In this document: piece by piece, positions 52,369 to 61,649 of the stretch
Numbering within the stretch: the stretch's first letter is position 1
Layout of the letters: each line of letters opens with the position of its first letter
DNA from: Paracoccus halophilus
GTDB lineage: Bacteria > Pseudomonadota > Alphaproteobacteria > Rhodobacterales > Rhodobacteraceae
Assembly (NCBI RefSeq): GCF_000763905.1
Contig: NZ_JRKN01000006.1
Span: forward strand, 1-64,000
Reading direction: 5' to 3'
DNA: 64,000 bases
The notes under the pieces: generated by a model
Database searches by the model: none
Told to the model about the DNA's origin: nothing
The model's input: only the letters and a program-made list of their open reading frames with translations
Position numbers and translations under genes: made by a program

Positions 52369-52725
52369 ATGCTGAAATATACCGAAGACCACGAATGGCT
52401 GAAACAGGATGGCGACGAGATCACCGTCGGCATCACCGCCCATGCCAGCGAACAGCTGGGCGATGTCGTCTTCATCGAACTGCCCGAGGTCGGCCGCGAG
52501 GTCGAGGCCGGCGAGGAAATCGTGGTGATCGAATCGGTCAAGGCGGCGTCGGACATCACCGCCCCCGTGGCGGGCGTGATTACCGCCGTGAACGAGGACC
52601 TGCCCGATGCGCCCGGCGCGGTGAACGACGACCCCCTTGCGGCCTGGTTCTTCCGCATCAGGCCCACGGATGCCGATCTGTCCGGCTTCATGGACGAGGC
52701 GGCCTATAACGAACTGATCGGCTGA
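52369..52725 (+). CDS. gcvH: Glycine cleavage system H protein (lipoyl carrier)
   Basis: The 118-residue protein begins [10 protein letters not shown] and carries the lipoyl lysine in [15 protein letters not shown]. It shuttles the aminomethyl group between GcvP, GcvT and the L protein. It starts 11 bases after the gcvT stop. A hairpin follows the stop at 52735-52758. Confidence 0.97.
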   Translation: MLKYTEDHEWLKQDGDEITVGITAHASEQLGDVVFIELPEVGREVEAGEEIVVIESVKAASDITAPVAGVITAVNEDLPDAPGAVNDDPLAAWFFRIRPTDADLSGFMDEAAYNELIG

Positions 52726-52734
52726 TCCGTTGCC

Positions 52735-52758
52735 CTGCCGGGTCCCGTGGCCCGGCAG
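52735..52758 (+). terminator. Intercistronic hairpin gcvH-gcvP
   Basis: Perfect 8-bp arms CTGCCGGG / CCCGGCAG with loop TCCCGTGG lie ten bases past the gcvH stop. There is no U-run, so it is more likely an attenuator or mRNA-stability element than a full terminator, because gcvP still belongs to the operon. Confidence 0.4.
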
Positions 52759-52842
52759 CGGCGGGGGCTGCCGGCCCCTCCCCCCCAAGGATGTTTCTGC
52801 AGGAAAGAGGCCGCTCGGCGGTTTCTGTGAAGGATGGCGAAG

Positions 52843-55677
52843 ATGGCGCGCTGGACCCGCTCTGACTACAACCCCGACGATTTCGCGAACCGCCGGCATA
52901 TCGGCCCCACGCCGGCCGAGATGGCCGAGATGCTCAAGGCGGTCGGCGCCGAAAGCCTGGAGGCGCTGATCGGCCAGACCGTGCCCGCCGCCATTCGCCA
53001 GACCGAGCCTCTGGACTGGCCGGCCCTGTCCGAGGCGGCGCTGCTGCAACGCATGCGCGAGGTGGCCGGCCGCAACCGGGTGATGACCAGCCTGATCGGA
53101 CAGGGGTATTACGGCACCGTCACGCCGCCCGCGATCCAGCGCAATATCCTGGAGAACCCGGCCTGGTACACGGCCTATACCCCCTATCAGCCCGAGATCG
53201 CGCAGGGCCGGCTCGAGGCTTTGCTGAACTTCCAGACCATGGTGGCCGATCTGACCGGCCTGCCGGTGGCCAATGCGTCCCTGCTGGACGAGGCGACGGC
53301 CGCGGCCGAGGCCATGGTCATGGCGCAGCGTGTCGCCAAATCCAAGGCGCAGGCGTTTTTCGTCAGCGAGAACCTGCATCCGCAGACCATCGCGGTGATC
53401 GAGACCCGCGCCGCGCCGCTGGGGATCGAAATCCTGCGCGGCGCGCCCGAGGACTGCGATCCCGCCTCGGTCTTCGGGGCGATCTTTCAGTATCCCGGCA
53501 CCTTCGGCCATCTGCGCGATCTGAGCGCGGAATGCGACGCCCTGCACGCGGCCGGGGCCGTTGCCGTGGTCGCGACCGATCTGCTGGCGCTGTGCGTCTT
53601 GCGCGAGCCGGGTGCGATGGGCGCCGATATCGCCGTGGGTTCGGCGCAGCGCTTTGGCGTGCCGATGGGCTATGGCGGCCCGCATGCCGGTTTCATGGCC
53701 TGCCGCGACGAGATGAAGCGCGCGATGCCCGGCCGCATCGTCGGCGTTTCCATCGACGCCAAGGGCAATCAGGCCTATCGGCTGTCCCTGCAAACGCGCG
53801 AACAGCATATCCGCCGCGAAAAGGCGACCAGCAATGTCTGCACCGCGCAGGCGCTGCTGGCGGTGATGGCGGGCTTCTATGCCGTCTTCCACGGCCCGGT
53901 CGGGCTGCGCGCCATTGCCCAGCGGGTGCATCTGCACGCGGCCACCCTGGCCAATGCCCTGCGCGGCGCCGGCTTCGAGGTCGCGCCCGAGACGTTTTTC
54001 GACACCATCACCCTGCGCGTCGGCGTCGGCCAGGCGGGCATTCTGGCCGCGGCCGAACAGCGCGGCATCAACCTGCGCCAGGTCGGCGATGATCGCGTGG
54101 GCATCAGTGTCGATGAAACCACCGATGCCGGGGTGATCGCGCGCGTTCTGGATGCCTTTGGCGTCCACGACGCGCCCGTGCCCGCGACCGAGCCCGCGAT
54201 TCCCGACGGGCTGCTGCGCGAAAGCGATTTCCTGACCCATCCGGTCTTCCACATGAACCGCGCGGAATCCGAAATGATGCGCTACATGCGCCGGCTCTCG
54301 GACCGCGATCTGGCGCTGGACCGGGCGATGATCCCGCTGGGCTCCTGCACGATGAAGCTGAACGCGGCGGCCGAGATGATGCCGATCACCTGGCCGGAAT
54401 TCAGCGCGCTGCATCCCTTTGCGCCCGAAGCTCAGGCCGCCGGCTATCACGAGGTTTTCGCGGATCTCACCGAAAAGCTCTGCGCGATCACCGGCTATGA
54501 CGCCTTTTCGCTGCAACCCAACAGCGGCGCGCAGGGGGAATATGCGGGGCTTCTGACCATTGCCGCCTATCACCGCTCGCGCGGCGAGGATCGCGATATC
54601 TGCCTGATCCCGGTTTCGGCCCATGGCACCAACCCGGCCAGCGCGCAGATGTGCGGCATGAAGGTCGTGGTGGTGAAATCCGCGCCGAACGGCGATATCG
54701 ACCTTGAGGATTTCGCCGACAAGGCGGCCAGGGCCGGCGACAAGCTGGCGGCGGTGATGATCACCTATCCCTCGACCCATGGCGTGTTCGAGGACACCGT
54801 GCGCGAGGTCTGCCGCATCACCCACGATCACGGCGGGCAGGTCTATATCGACGGCGCGAACATGAACGCGCTGGTCGGGCTGGTGAAACCCGGTGAGATT
54901 GGCGGCGATGTCAGCCACCTGAACCTGCACAAGACTTTCGCCATTCCGCATGGCGGCGGTGGTCCGGGCATGGGGCCGATCGGGGTCAAGGCGCATCTGG
55001 CGCCCTTCCTGCCCGGCGATCCGCGCGGCGGCGATGGCGCGGTTTCGGCCGCGCCCTGGGGTTCGGCCTCGATCCTGCTGATCTCATGGGCCTATATCCT
55101 GATGATGGGGGGCGAGGGGCTGACCCAGGCCACCCGCGTCGCGATCCTGAACGCCAACTATATCGCCAGCCGCCTGGCCGGGGCCTATCCGGTCCTGTTC
55201 ATGGGCAATCGCGGCCGCGTCGCGCATGAATGCATTCTGGACACGCGGACCTTCCAGGCCCATGGCGTGACCGTGGACGACATCGCCAAGCGGCTGATCG
55301 ACAACGGTTTTCACGCCCCCACCATGAGCTGGCCGGTCGCCGGCACGCTGATGGTCGAGCCGACGGAATCGGAGACCAAGGCCGAGATCGACCGCCTGAT
55401 CACCGCCTTCCTCGCCATCCGCGACGAGATCACCGAAGTGGCCGAGGGCCGCATCAGCGCCGAGGCCAGCCCCCTGCGCCATGCCCCCCACACGGTCGAG
55501 GATCTGGTAGTCGACTGGGACCGCGCATATTCGCGCGAGCAGGGCTGTTTCCCGCCCGGCGCGTTCCGGGTGGACAAGTACTGGCCGCCGGTCGGCCGGG
55601 TGGACAATGCCTATGGCGACCGCAACCTGATCTGCACCTGCCCGCCGCTGGAAAGCTATGCCGAGGCGGCCGAGTGA
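52843..55677 (+). CDS. gcvP: Glycine dehydrogenase (decarboxylating), P protein
   Basis: The PLP enzyme decarboxylates glycine and loads the aminomethyl group on GcvH. The 944-residue single-chain P protein has both halves. The N-terminal half has [19 protein letters not shown] and [18 protein letters not shown]. The C-terminal half has [15 protein letters not shown] and the PLP lysine in [20 protein letters not shown]. Of two ATGs nine bases apart, 52843 has AAGGA at good spacing; 52834 abuts it. It is the last gene of the gcv operon, 117 bases after gcvH. Confidence 0.96.
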   Translation: MARWTRSDYNPDDFANRRHIGPTPAEMAEMLKAVGAESLEALIGQTVPAAIRQTEPLDWPALSEAALLQRMREVAGRNRVMTSLIGQGYYGTVTPPAIQRNILENPAWYTAYTPYQPEIAQGRLEALLNFQTMVADLTGLPVANASLLDEATAAAEAMVMAQRVAKSKAQAFFVSENLHPQTIAVIETRAAPLGIEILRGAPEDCDPASVFGAIFQYPGTFGHLRDLSAECDALHAAGAVAVVATDLLALCVLREPGAMGADIAVGSAQRFGVPMGYGGPHAGFMACRDEMKRAMPGRIVGVSIDAKGNQAYRLSLQTREQHIRREKATSNVCTAQALLAVMAGFYAVFHGPVGLRAIAQRVHLHAATLANALRGAGFEVAPETFFDTITLRVGVGQAGILAAAEQRGINLRQVGDDRVGISVDETTDAGVIARVLDAFGVHDAPVPATEPAIPDGLLRESDFLTHPVFHMNRAESEMMRYMRRLSDRDLALDRAMIPLGSCTMKLNAAAEMMPITWPEFSALHPFAPEAQAAGYHEVFADLTEKLCAITGYDAFSLQPNSGAQGEYAGLLTIAAYHRSRGEDRDICLIPVSAHGTNPASAQMCGMKVVVVKSAPNGDIDLEDFADKAARAGDKLAAVMITYPSTHGVFEDTVREVCRITHDHGGQVYIDGANMNALVGLVKPGEIGGDVSHLNLHKTFAIPHGGGGPGMGPIGVKAHLAPFLPGDPRGGDGAVSAAPWGSASILLISWAYILMMGGEGLTQATRVAILNANYIASRLAGAYPVLFMGNRGRVAHECILDTRTFQAHGVTVDDIAKRLIDNGFHAPTMSWPVAGTLMVEPTESETKAEIDRLITAFLAIRDEITEVAEGRISAEASPLRHAPHTVEDLVVDWDRAYSREQGCFPPGAFRVDKYWPPVGRVDNAYGDRNLICTCPPLESYAEAAE

Positions 55678-55842
55678 CACGCGGCCAGGGCGTTTCGGGC
55701 CGAGGTTGATCCGTTCCTTCGCAGCGGCGAGCGTCTGCCTTGCATGTCATGGGACCATGACGGGCGGGCGGACGCCTGCCTGCCGCTGGCGCGACAGGCG
55801 GGCTGAGCGACGGCATTGCGTTGAAAGCCCCGGAAACCGCCG

Positions 55843-56326
55843 TCACGGCGCATGCTCCTGCGTCGCGATAATGTCGAGCGGCTGAAACAGAAGCCCGCCA
55901 TCCGCCTCGGCCGCCTCGGTGCATTCGCGGATGGTGGCAAGAAGATTCGCGAAAATGATCGATTCGTTGCCGTCAATGTCGCGGAATATCCCATCCACGA
56001 CGCCGCCGCCGTTCCGGATGCCGAAAAAACGCCGGCCGCCGCCGCCAGCAGCGACTGCACCTTGTCGCTGGCGTTCCTGACCGAAACGAATCCGGAAATC
56101 CGGCTGCTGCGCGCGCGGCCCATATAGCCGCGTATGCCCTTGCCGTCATCGGGCATCATCACCGGCAACCGGCCCGCCGGAGTGTTCGCCGCCGAGGGAT
56201 AGATCGTGGACCGGCGTCATGGACATCGGCATTGGACTGGCCGAAACCCATCAGCAGGATGCTGTAGGGTCGTGCCGCCGGCGCCGCTGGGTCGCCCGGT
56301 TTCTGGTCGGACGCATTGCCGTTCAC
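55843..56326 (-). pseudogene. Frameshifted, truncated SASA/SGNH-like esterase remnant
   Basis: Reading the minus strand from a GTG at 56326 (GGAGAG upstream), frame 1 gives YSILLMGFGQSNADVHDAG up to ~56210. A second frame then gives IYPSAANTPAGRLPVMMPDD and SGFVSVRNASDKVQSLL up to ~56036, where TTTTTT marks a shift. A third frame gives NGGGVVDGIFRDIDGNESII and LLFQPLDIIATQEHAP to a TGA at 55843. The GQSN block resembles sialate O-acetylesterase-type SGNH hydrolases. Two frameshifts and a missing C-terminal half indicate a decaying gene. Confidence 0.7.
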
Positions 56327-56535
56327 GAGTAGCTCTCCTGGCCCGTGTTGCTCGCCGTCGTTCCAGCGAGGCCGGCCGCCAATCGACGAGGTTGCGCATG
56401 TCTCCGGATGCCCCGCGAGAAGTCGCGCGCCGGGTGGCCGAAGATGTGCTGCGCTTCGGCGCGGGCAACGGTCCGGGCGGGCGAGGTCGCCGGCAAGTGC
56501 TTATTCCCGACGTCCAACCGGCGACATTTTGCGCC
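56327..56535. other. Spacer without a recognised gene
   Basis: The open frames here (for example the plus-strand frame through 56400-56560) run antisense into the Trm112-like gene and match nothing I recognise. It may be the decayed upstream part of the esterase locus. Confidence 0.3.
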
Positions 56536-56775
56536 CTATCCCGCCTTGATCTGCCGCGCCTCGTTCAGCAGCATGATCGGGATGCCGTCGCGGATCGGAA
56601 AGGCCAGGCCGGCGGCCTTCGAGATCAGTTCCTGCGCCGCAGCGTCATAGCTGAGCGTCGCATGGGTAACCGGACAGACCAGTGCCTCCAGCATGTGGCG
56701 GTCGAAACCGCGTTCTGGATTCGCGCGGGCGCGCGCGGCCCCTGTCCCGGGGCTGGTTTCGGGGGTGTCGCTCAC
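56536..56775 (-). CDS. Trm112-family protein
   Basis: The 79-residue protein has the Trm112/YcaR core: [41 protein letters not shown] and a short basic tail. Trm112-type proteins activate methyltransferases in eukaryotes and archaea; the bacterial role is uncertain. Only one cysteine remains of the usual zinc site. The GTG start overlaps the Lon-N-like gene stop by four bases (GTGA), making it the last gene of the CnoX/Lon-N/Trm112 operon. Confidence 0.85.
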   Translation of the reverse strand: MSDTPETSPGTGAARARANPERGFDRHMLEALVCPVTHATLSYDAAAQELISKAAGLAFPIRDGIPIMLLNEARQIKAG

Positions 56776-57410
56776 TGGATCGTCTCCTCACTGTCGCCGG
56801 CACGCAGCGCGTATTCCAGGAGCCCCTCCAGCAATTCGCGCCGCGCCGACAGCGTCGCGCATTCCAGGAGCGCCTGTTTTTCCTCGACGGCGAAGGGCAG
56901 CATCATCGACAGCGAATTGATCAGCGTCTCTTCGTCCGAGGCCTCGGCCTGATCCCAGTCGGCCGAAAGCTCATGCAGTTTCAGAAAGCGCAGCAGGCGC
57001 GCCATGAAGGGCTGGCGGGCGAATCCCGGATCGCGCTCGGCGTCCGAGGACAGGTCGCCCTCATAGCCCGACCAGCCGACCCGGGCGCGGATATAGGGCG
57101 TGAAGCCGGGCTGTATCTCGCGCAGGTGAAAGCGCGAGATCGCCCTGAGCGAGATCATCAGACGCCCGTCATCCAGTTCCGAGAACGCGCCGATCCGGCC
57201 CGCGCAGCCGACCTGGGCCAGCGCGTCCAGCCCGCCCTCGGCCGGCTGGATCATCCCGATCAGCCGCGCCGGGGTTTTCAGCACATCCTCGACCATCTGC
57301 AGATAGCGCGGCTCGAAGATCTGCAGGGGCAGCCGCGCGCGCGGCATCAGCACCGCACCGGGCAGGGGAAACAGCGGGATCGTCTCGGGCAGGTCGAATC
57401 CGCGCCGCAT
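56772..57410 (-). CDS. Lon N-terminal-domain (LON substrate-binding) protein
   Basis: The 212-residue protein is the isolated Lon N-domain: [54 protein letters not shown] and the helical C-terminal part. It lacks the Lon ATPase and protease domains, so it probably binds unfolded or specific proteins without degrading them. Start ATG at 57410 lies one base past the CnoX stop; the ribosome-binding site is weak, consistent with translational coupling. Confidence 0.88.
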   Translation of the reverse strand: MRRGFDLPETIPLFPLPGAVLMPRARLPLQIFEPRYLQMVEDVLKTPARLIGMIQPAEGGLDALAQVGCAGRIGAFSELDDGRLMISLRAISRFHLREIQPGFTPYIRARVGWSGYEGDLSSDAERDPGFARQPFMARLLRFLKLHELSADWDQAEASDEETLINSLSMMLPFAVEEKQALLECATLSARRELLEGLLEYALRAGDSEETIQ

Positions 57411-57411
57411 G

Positions 57412-58323
57412 TCACGCAAAGATCAGCGACGACAGGCGCCGGCGCCCCTTTTGCGCGATGGGATCGGTGGGTTTCAGCGAATCGAAGATGGTGATCAGCT
57501 GCGCCTTGGCGGCGCCGTCATTCCAGTCGCGGTCGCGGCGGAACCCCTCCAGCAGCTGATCGATCGCCGCCTCGACCTCGCCGGCGGCATGCAGCGCAGT
57601 GGCATAGTCGAAACGCGCCTGCTGATCGCCGGGATCGGCCTCGACCCGGGCGCGCAGATCGTCCAGCGGGCCGGCATTCGCCGCCTGTTTCGCCAGTTGC
57701 AGCCGGGCGCGCGCGGCCTCGACCGGGGCGGCGCCGGCAATGGCCGCCGGGATCTGCGACAAGGCCGCCTCGGCCCGGTCCAGGCTGCCGGCGGCCAGAT
57801 GGGCGCGGATCAGCCCGCCCCAGGCCTGCGGGTTTTCCGGCTCTTCGCCCAGGATCGCGGCGAATGTCTCGGCCGCGTCCTCGGCCGCGCCTTCGGTCAG
57901 CATCGCCTCGGCGGCATCCAGCGCCTCGGCCAGGCCGCCATCATCGCCGCCCATCGCCACCAGCTTTTCGACGAATTGCCGGATCTGGCTTTGCGGCACC
58001 GCGCCCTGAAAGGCATCGACCGGCTGGCCCTGAAAGAAGGCATAGACCGTCGGGATCGACTGCACGCGCAGCTGCCCGGCGATCATCTGGTTCTCGTCGA
58101 CATTGATCTTGGCCATGCGGACGCGGCCCTTGTGGCGCGTCACCTCGGCTTCCAGCAGCGGGCCCAGCGTCTTGCACGGGCCGCACCAGGGCGCCCAGAA
58201 ATCGACGATCACCGGGACCTGCATCGAAGCCTCGACGACATCGGCCATGAAGCTGGCCTCGGTCACATCCTTGATGATATCGGCGGGGGTCTGGTCGGCG
58301 GGGGCAGAGCCAAGCTCAAGCAT
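57412..58323 (-). CDS. cnoX: Thioredoxin-TPR co-chaperone CnoX (YbbN-like)
   Basis: The 303-residue protein has an N-terminal thioredoxin domain with an intact WCGPC (VIVDFWAPWCGPCKTLGP) and a C-terminal TPR region of roughly four repeats (LDAAEAMLTEGAAEDAAETF and after). CnoX keeps oxidation-damaged proteins folding-competent and passes them to GroEL. The E. coli version has lost the thioredoxin active site, whereas alphaproteobacterial CnoX keeps it. Start ATG at 58323 after AGAGGA. First gene of the three-gene operon with Lon-N and Trm112. Confidence 0.92.
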   Translation of the reverse strand: MLELGSAPADQTPADIIKDVTEASFMADVVEASMQVPVIVDFWAPWCGPCKTLGPLLEAEVTRHKGRVRMAKINVDENQMIAGQLRVQSIPTVYAFFQGQPVDAFQGAVPQSQIRQFVEKLVAMGGDDGGLAEALDAAEAMLTEGAAEDAAETFAAILGEEPENPQAWGGLIRAHLAAGSLDRAEAALSQIPAAIAGAAPVEAARARLQLAKQAANAGPLDDLRARVEADPGDQQARFDYATALHAAGEVEAAIDQLLEGFRRDRDWNDGAAKAQLITIFDSLKPTDPIAQKGRRRLSSLIFA

Positions 58324-58422
58324 CGGGATTCCTCTTGCGGACGGGTCATCCCCTAGATGGAGCAGCACCGGCCGCGATGCAAGGCCGCACCGGACAGCCG
58401 CCCGCCGCGCCGGCCCGGCCGG

Positions 58423-59208
58423 CTAGAGGTCGAAACTGGCAAGGACGGGCACATGGTCGCTGGGCTGTTCCCAGCCCCGGACCGGCCGCAGGATGCGGCT
58501 GCCATGCCCGGCGCCGGCGATATCGGGCGTGGCCCAGATGTGATCCAGCCGCCGGCCCTTGTCGGCGGCGTCCCAGTCGCGCGCGCGATAGCTCCACCAG
58601 CTGTAAAGCAGCCCCTCGGGGATGTCCTTGCGGGTGATGTCCACCCATTTGCCGGCATCCTGCGCGGCGCCCAGATGCTCGACCTCGACCGGCGTGTGGC
58701 TGACGATCTTGAGAAGCTGCTTGTGCGACCAGACGTCGTCTTCGCGCGGCGCGATGTTCAGATCGCCGACAAGGATCGACCGCGCCGGCCTGTCGGCGTG
58801 AAAGACATCGCGCATCTCGGTCAGGAAATCCAGCTTCTGGCCGAACTTCTCGTTCTGTTCGCGGTCGGGAATGTCGCCGCCGGCGGGAACATAGAAATTA
58901 TGGATGGTGATGCCGCTTTCCAGCCGCGCCGCCACATGGCGGGCATGGCCAAGGCCGGCATAGTCGCGATCGCCGGCATCCTCGATCGGCAGTTTCGACA
59001 GGATGGCGACGCCGTTATATCCCTTTTGCCCGCGCGCCACGACATGGCGGTAGCCAAGCGCGTGAAAGGCCGCCAGCGGGATCTTCTCGACCGGGCTCTT
59101 GGTTTCCTGCAGGCACAGGATATCGGGCGCCTCCTCGGTCAGGAAGCGGGCGACCAGCGTCTCGCGCAGGCGGACCGAGTTGATGTTCCAGGTGGCGATG
59201 GTGAACAT
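58423..59208 (-). CDS. xth: Exodeoxyribonuclease III
   Basis: Xth cleaves abasic sites and removes 3' blocking groups in base-excision repair. The 261-residue protein has the EEP fold with all family blocks: ATWNINSVRLR, CLQETK (metal Glu), NFYVPAGGD, SILVGDLNIAPREDDV (Asp-Asn pair), GRRLDHIWATPDIA and the terminal SDHVPV (catalytic Asp-His). It is a single gene upstream of the CnoX operon on the same strand. Confidence 0.96.
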   Translation of the reverse strand: MFTIATWNINSVRLRETLVARFLTEEAPDILCLQETKSPVEKIPLAAFHALGYRHVVARGQKGYNGVAILSKLPIEDAGDRDYAGLGHARHVAARLESGITIHNFYVPAGGDIPDREQNEKFGQKLDFLTEMRDVFHADRPARSILVGDLNIAPREDDVWSHKQLLKIVSHTPVEVEHLGAAQDAGKWVDITRKDIPEGLLYSWWSYRARDWDAADKGRRLDHIWATPDIAGAGHGSRILRPVRGWEQPSDHVPVLASFDL

Positions 59209-59293
59209 GGGGCGCTCCTTTCGTCGGGGCGGACCCTAGGGGTGCGCCCGGCGCTTGTCCACCACCGCGTCAGGATGCGCGAAACCCGGCCCG

Positions 59294-60043
59294 TCATTCC
59301 ACCCTGCCCGGCAGGCTGAGATCGCCCGAGGCGATGTCGAAGACATCGGTGACGCAAAGCAGCGGCGCATGGATATTCGCATGCACCCGCAGGGCCGAGG
59401 TCACGCCGTCATAGGAGATGCCGGCGGTTTCGACCGGCGCGGCAAAGGGCACCGTGACCGCGATTTCGGGGCCGTCGAAGACCGGCGTATAGCCGGGGCT
59501 GTCGATAAAGATCGGCAGGCCGGGCCAGGTCGGCGGCAGGGCGGGCGTTTCGCCCTCGGGGATGTCGCGCACGCCCAGCGCGCCCTCGCCGCAGGCCTCG
59601 GTCGGGGTCAGCACCACCCAATGGCTGTGCCATTTTGTGCCGTCATTGGCGGGATCGCCGTCGGCATCCTCGTCGAACAGGGGGGTGTCGTCGAAATCCG
59701 GGTGGCTGGTGGCGGCAAAGGCCAGGATGCCGGTCTTGCCCTCGAACCCGACCGCCGAGGGATCGAGCGAGGTCGGCCAGACATAGGACAGCACCGGCGC
59801 GCCGCCCAGCTGCCCCGCCGGCTCGGGCGTGTCGGCGCCCGCGACCCCGTTGGTGGTCATGCGAAAGGTGACGGTCTGGCCATTGCGCGTGGCATGGGCG
59901 GCCAGAATGTCAAACGACGCGGTGATCGCCTGATCGGCGGCCGATTTCACCGCATTTTCCTGGTCGATGGCGTGATTTTCGTCCGCCAGCGCGGCGCCGG
60001 CGCCAAGGGCAAGCGCCGCAAGTGAAACTGTGAGCCTGATCAT
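59294..60043 (-). CDS. Periplasmic protein of unknown function with acidic loop
   Basis: The 249-residue protein has a signal peptide (residues 1-20, cut after ALA). It contains an acidic EF-hand-like loop DEDADGDPANDG (residues 124-135), a TKWHSHWVVL segment (His139, His141) and two cysteines (Cys151 and one near residue 230) that could form a disulfide. I do not recognise the family. Its gene is divergent from a MarR regulator with a C-terminal cysteine cluster, and the shared 89-base region holds symmetric operators, so it is a likely target of that regulator. A metal- or redox-related role is a guess. Confidence 0.7.
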   Translation of the reverse strand: MIRLTVSLAALALGAGAALADENHAIDQENAVKSAADQAITASFDILAAHATRNGQTVTFRMTTNGVAGADTPEPAGQLGGAPVLSYVWPTSLDPSAVGFEGKTGILAFAATSHPDFDDTPLFDEDADGDPANDGTKWHSHWVVLTPTEACGEGALGVRDIPEGETPALPPTWPGLPIFIDSPGYTPVFDGPEIAVTVPFAAPVETAGISYDGVTSALRVHANIHAPLLCVTDVFDIASGDLSLPGRVE

Positions 60044-60077
60044 CCTTCGGTCCTCCGTTGCTTTGGCCAGACCCTTT

Positions 60078-60118
60078 ATAGTAGCGAGTCGATACTATTG
60101 CAAGGTGATTTCGACTCG
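60078..60118. promoter_or_regulatory. Nested inverted repeats in the MarR/periplasmic-protein divergent promoter
   Basis: ATAGTA-N9-TACTAT lies at 60078-60098. CGAGTCGA (60085-60092) is inverted as TCGACTCG (60111-60118) 18 bases away. Two overlapping symmetric elements in an 89-base divergent region suggest MarR dimer sites controlling both genes. Confidence 0.65.
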
Positions 60119-60132
60119 AATATATATGGCGG

Positions 60133-60678
60133 ATGAACCACCGCGACCGGATCCGCCTGCTGATCAACCGCCACGCCCGGCTTGACGCCGCGCTGATGCG
60201 CTCCGCGCAGCTGAATGCGGTGCAGGTGGTGGCGCTGGAATATCTGGCCAATGCCAACCGCTTTTCACGCTCGCCCTCGCATGTCGCCGACTATCTGGGC
60301 ACCACGCGCGGGACCATGTCGCAGACGCTGAAATCGCTTGAGGCCAAGGGGCTGGTCAGCGAAGAGCGCCTGGCCGATGACCGGCGGTCGATCCGCTATC
60401 GGCTGACAGAGGCGGGGCGGGCGGCGCTGCGGGCGGCCAATGCCGACCGATGCGCCGACACCGGCATGAACGACGCCGATCAGGCGATGCTGGAGCGCCT
60501 TCTGGCGCGCAGCCTGGCCGATCGCGTGGCGCGGACGGGAACGAAAATGTTCGGCATCTGCCGCGAATGCCGGCATCACGAGTTGCGGCAGAACGGTCAG
60601 CGCTACTGCCACCTGCTGAATGTCGTGCTGGCCGAGGAGGAGGCGGAACAGCTTTGTCACGAACAGGTGCCCGCCTGA
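60133..60678 (+). CDS. MarR-family regulator with C-terminal cysteine cluster
   Basis: The 181-residue protein has a MarR winged helix (AQLNAVQVVALEYLANANR, PSHVADYLGTTRGTMSQTL, SLEAKGLVSEERLADDRRS wing). It also has an extra C-terminal segment with Cys143-x2-Cys146, Cys159 and Cys175 and nearby His148, His149, His160 (GICRECRHHE, RYCHLL, EQLCHE). That segment could bind zinc or an Fe-S cluster, making the regulator responsive to metal or oxidants. The ATG at 60133 lies next to the operator region; the divergent periplasmic gene is the likely partner target. Confidence 0.88.
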   Translation: MNHRDRIRLLINRHARLDAALMRSAQLNAVQVVALEYLANANRFSRSPSHVADYLGTTRGTMSQTLKSLEAKGLVSEERLADDRRSIRYRLTEAGRAALRAANADRCADTGMNDADQAMLERLLARSLADRVARTGTKMFGICRECRHHELRQNGQRYCHLLNVVLAEEEAEQLCHEQVPA

Positions 60679-60712
60679 CCCGCAAGACCACCCCGCCCCC
60701 GCCCGGATGACG

Positions 60713-60752
60713 AAAGGCCCGGCCGCCGGATCGCACCGGGGCCGGGCCGTTC
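60713..60752 (-). terminator. Bidirectional hairpin between the MarR and OmpR-type regulator genes
   Basis: GGCCCGGCC (60716-60724) pairs with GGCCGGGCC (60740-60748), 15-base loop. On the minus strand TTTCG follows. It sits between two convergent genes. Confidence 0.55.
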
Positions 60753-60829
60753 CGGTGGCCGCATCCGCCGGCCACTGGGCTTCTTGGTGGCAACCCGCGA
60801 CGGCGGTCGCGGGTTCCGGCCGGTCCCGG

Positions 60830-61516
60830 TCAGGCGACCAGACGGTAGCCGCCCGATTCCGTGACCAGCAGCCGCGCGTTCGAGGGATCGGGCTCGATCT
60901 TCTGGCGCAGGCGATAGATATGGGTCTCCAGCGTATGCGTCGTGACGCCGGCATTATAGCCCCAGACCTCGTGCAGCAGCACATCGCGCGCCACCACCCC
61001 GTCCTGCGCCCGGTACAGGAATTTCAGGATATTGGTTTCCTTTTCGGTCAGGCGGATCTTGCGGTCCTTGGCGTCGATCAGCATCTTCATCGACGGCTTG
61101 AAGGTATAGGGTCCAAGCTGGAAGATCGCGTCCTCGGACTGCTCATGCGTGCGCAGCTGCGCCCGCAGGCGCGCCAGCAGCACGGGAAACTTGAACGGCT
61201 TGGTGATATAGTCGTTGGCGCCGCTGTCCAGCCCCAGGATCGTGTCGGCATCGGTGTCATGCCCGGTCAACATCACCACCGGGCATTTGATGCCCTGCTT
61301 GCGCAGCCGCTTGCACAATTCGCGCCCGTCCGTATCGGGCAGGCCGACATCCAGCACCACGAGGTCGAAAATCGCGCCCTTGCTGGCCTCGACGGCCTCG
61401 GCGCCGGTGCCGGCCTCGAACACTTCGAAGTCTTCGGTGGCGGTCAGCTGCTCGGCCAGCGCCTCGCGCAGATCCTCTTCGTCGTCCACCAGCAGGATCT
61501 TTTTCAGTCCGGCCAT
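60830..61516 (-). CDS. OmpR/PhoB-family response regulator, orphan
   Basis: The 228-residue regulator has a receiver (Asp11/Asp12 in [13 protein letters not shown], phospho-acceptor Asp56 in [13 protein letters not shown], Lys in NDYITKPF) and a winged-helix DNA-binding domain ([38 protein letters not shown]). No kinase gene is adjacent, so its partner and stimulus are unknown. It is divergent from ribA across 133 bases, with GGAGGC before the ATG. Confidence 0.92.
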   Translation of the reverse strand: MAGLKKILLVDDEEDLREALAEQLTATEDFEVFEAGTGAEAVEASKGAIFDLVVLDVGLPDTDGRELCKRLRKQGIKCPVVMLTGHDTDADTILGLDSGANDYITKPFKFPVLLARLRAQLRTHEQSEDAIFQLGPYTFKPSMKMLIDAKDRKIRLTEKETNILKFLYRAQDGVVARDVLLHEVWGYNAGVTTHTLETHIYRLRQKIEPDPSNARLLVTESGGYRLVA

Positions 61517-61649
61517 TCTTGCCTCCTTTGACGTTATGGCGGAAACCTGTGGCCGAGCCGGGGCCGCGTCCAGCGCATTGCAGCAATTCTCACATGGAGT
61601 TGTCGGAAAAACGCCCTATGTTTCAGTTTGTTTCAATTCCGCAGGTGCC

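Noticed and set aside
52345..54996. 883-codon minus-strand frame opposite gcvH and gcvP
   Set aside because: Antisense shadow of two highly conserved genes.
55656..56168. 170-codon minus-strand frame as a real gene
   Set aside because: Only its middle matches the esterase-like remnant; the rest is out of frame with the conserved segments before and after.
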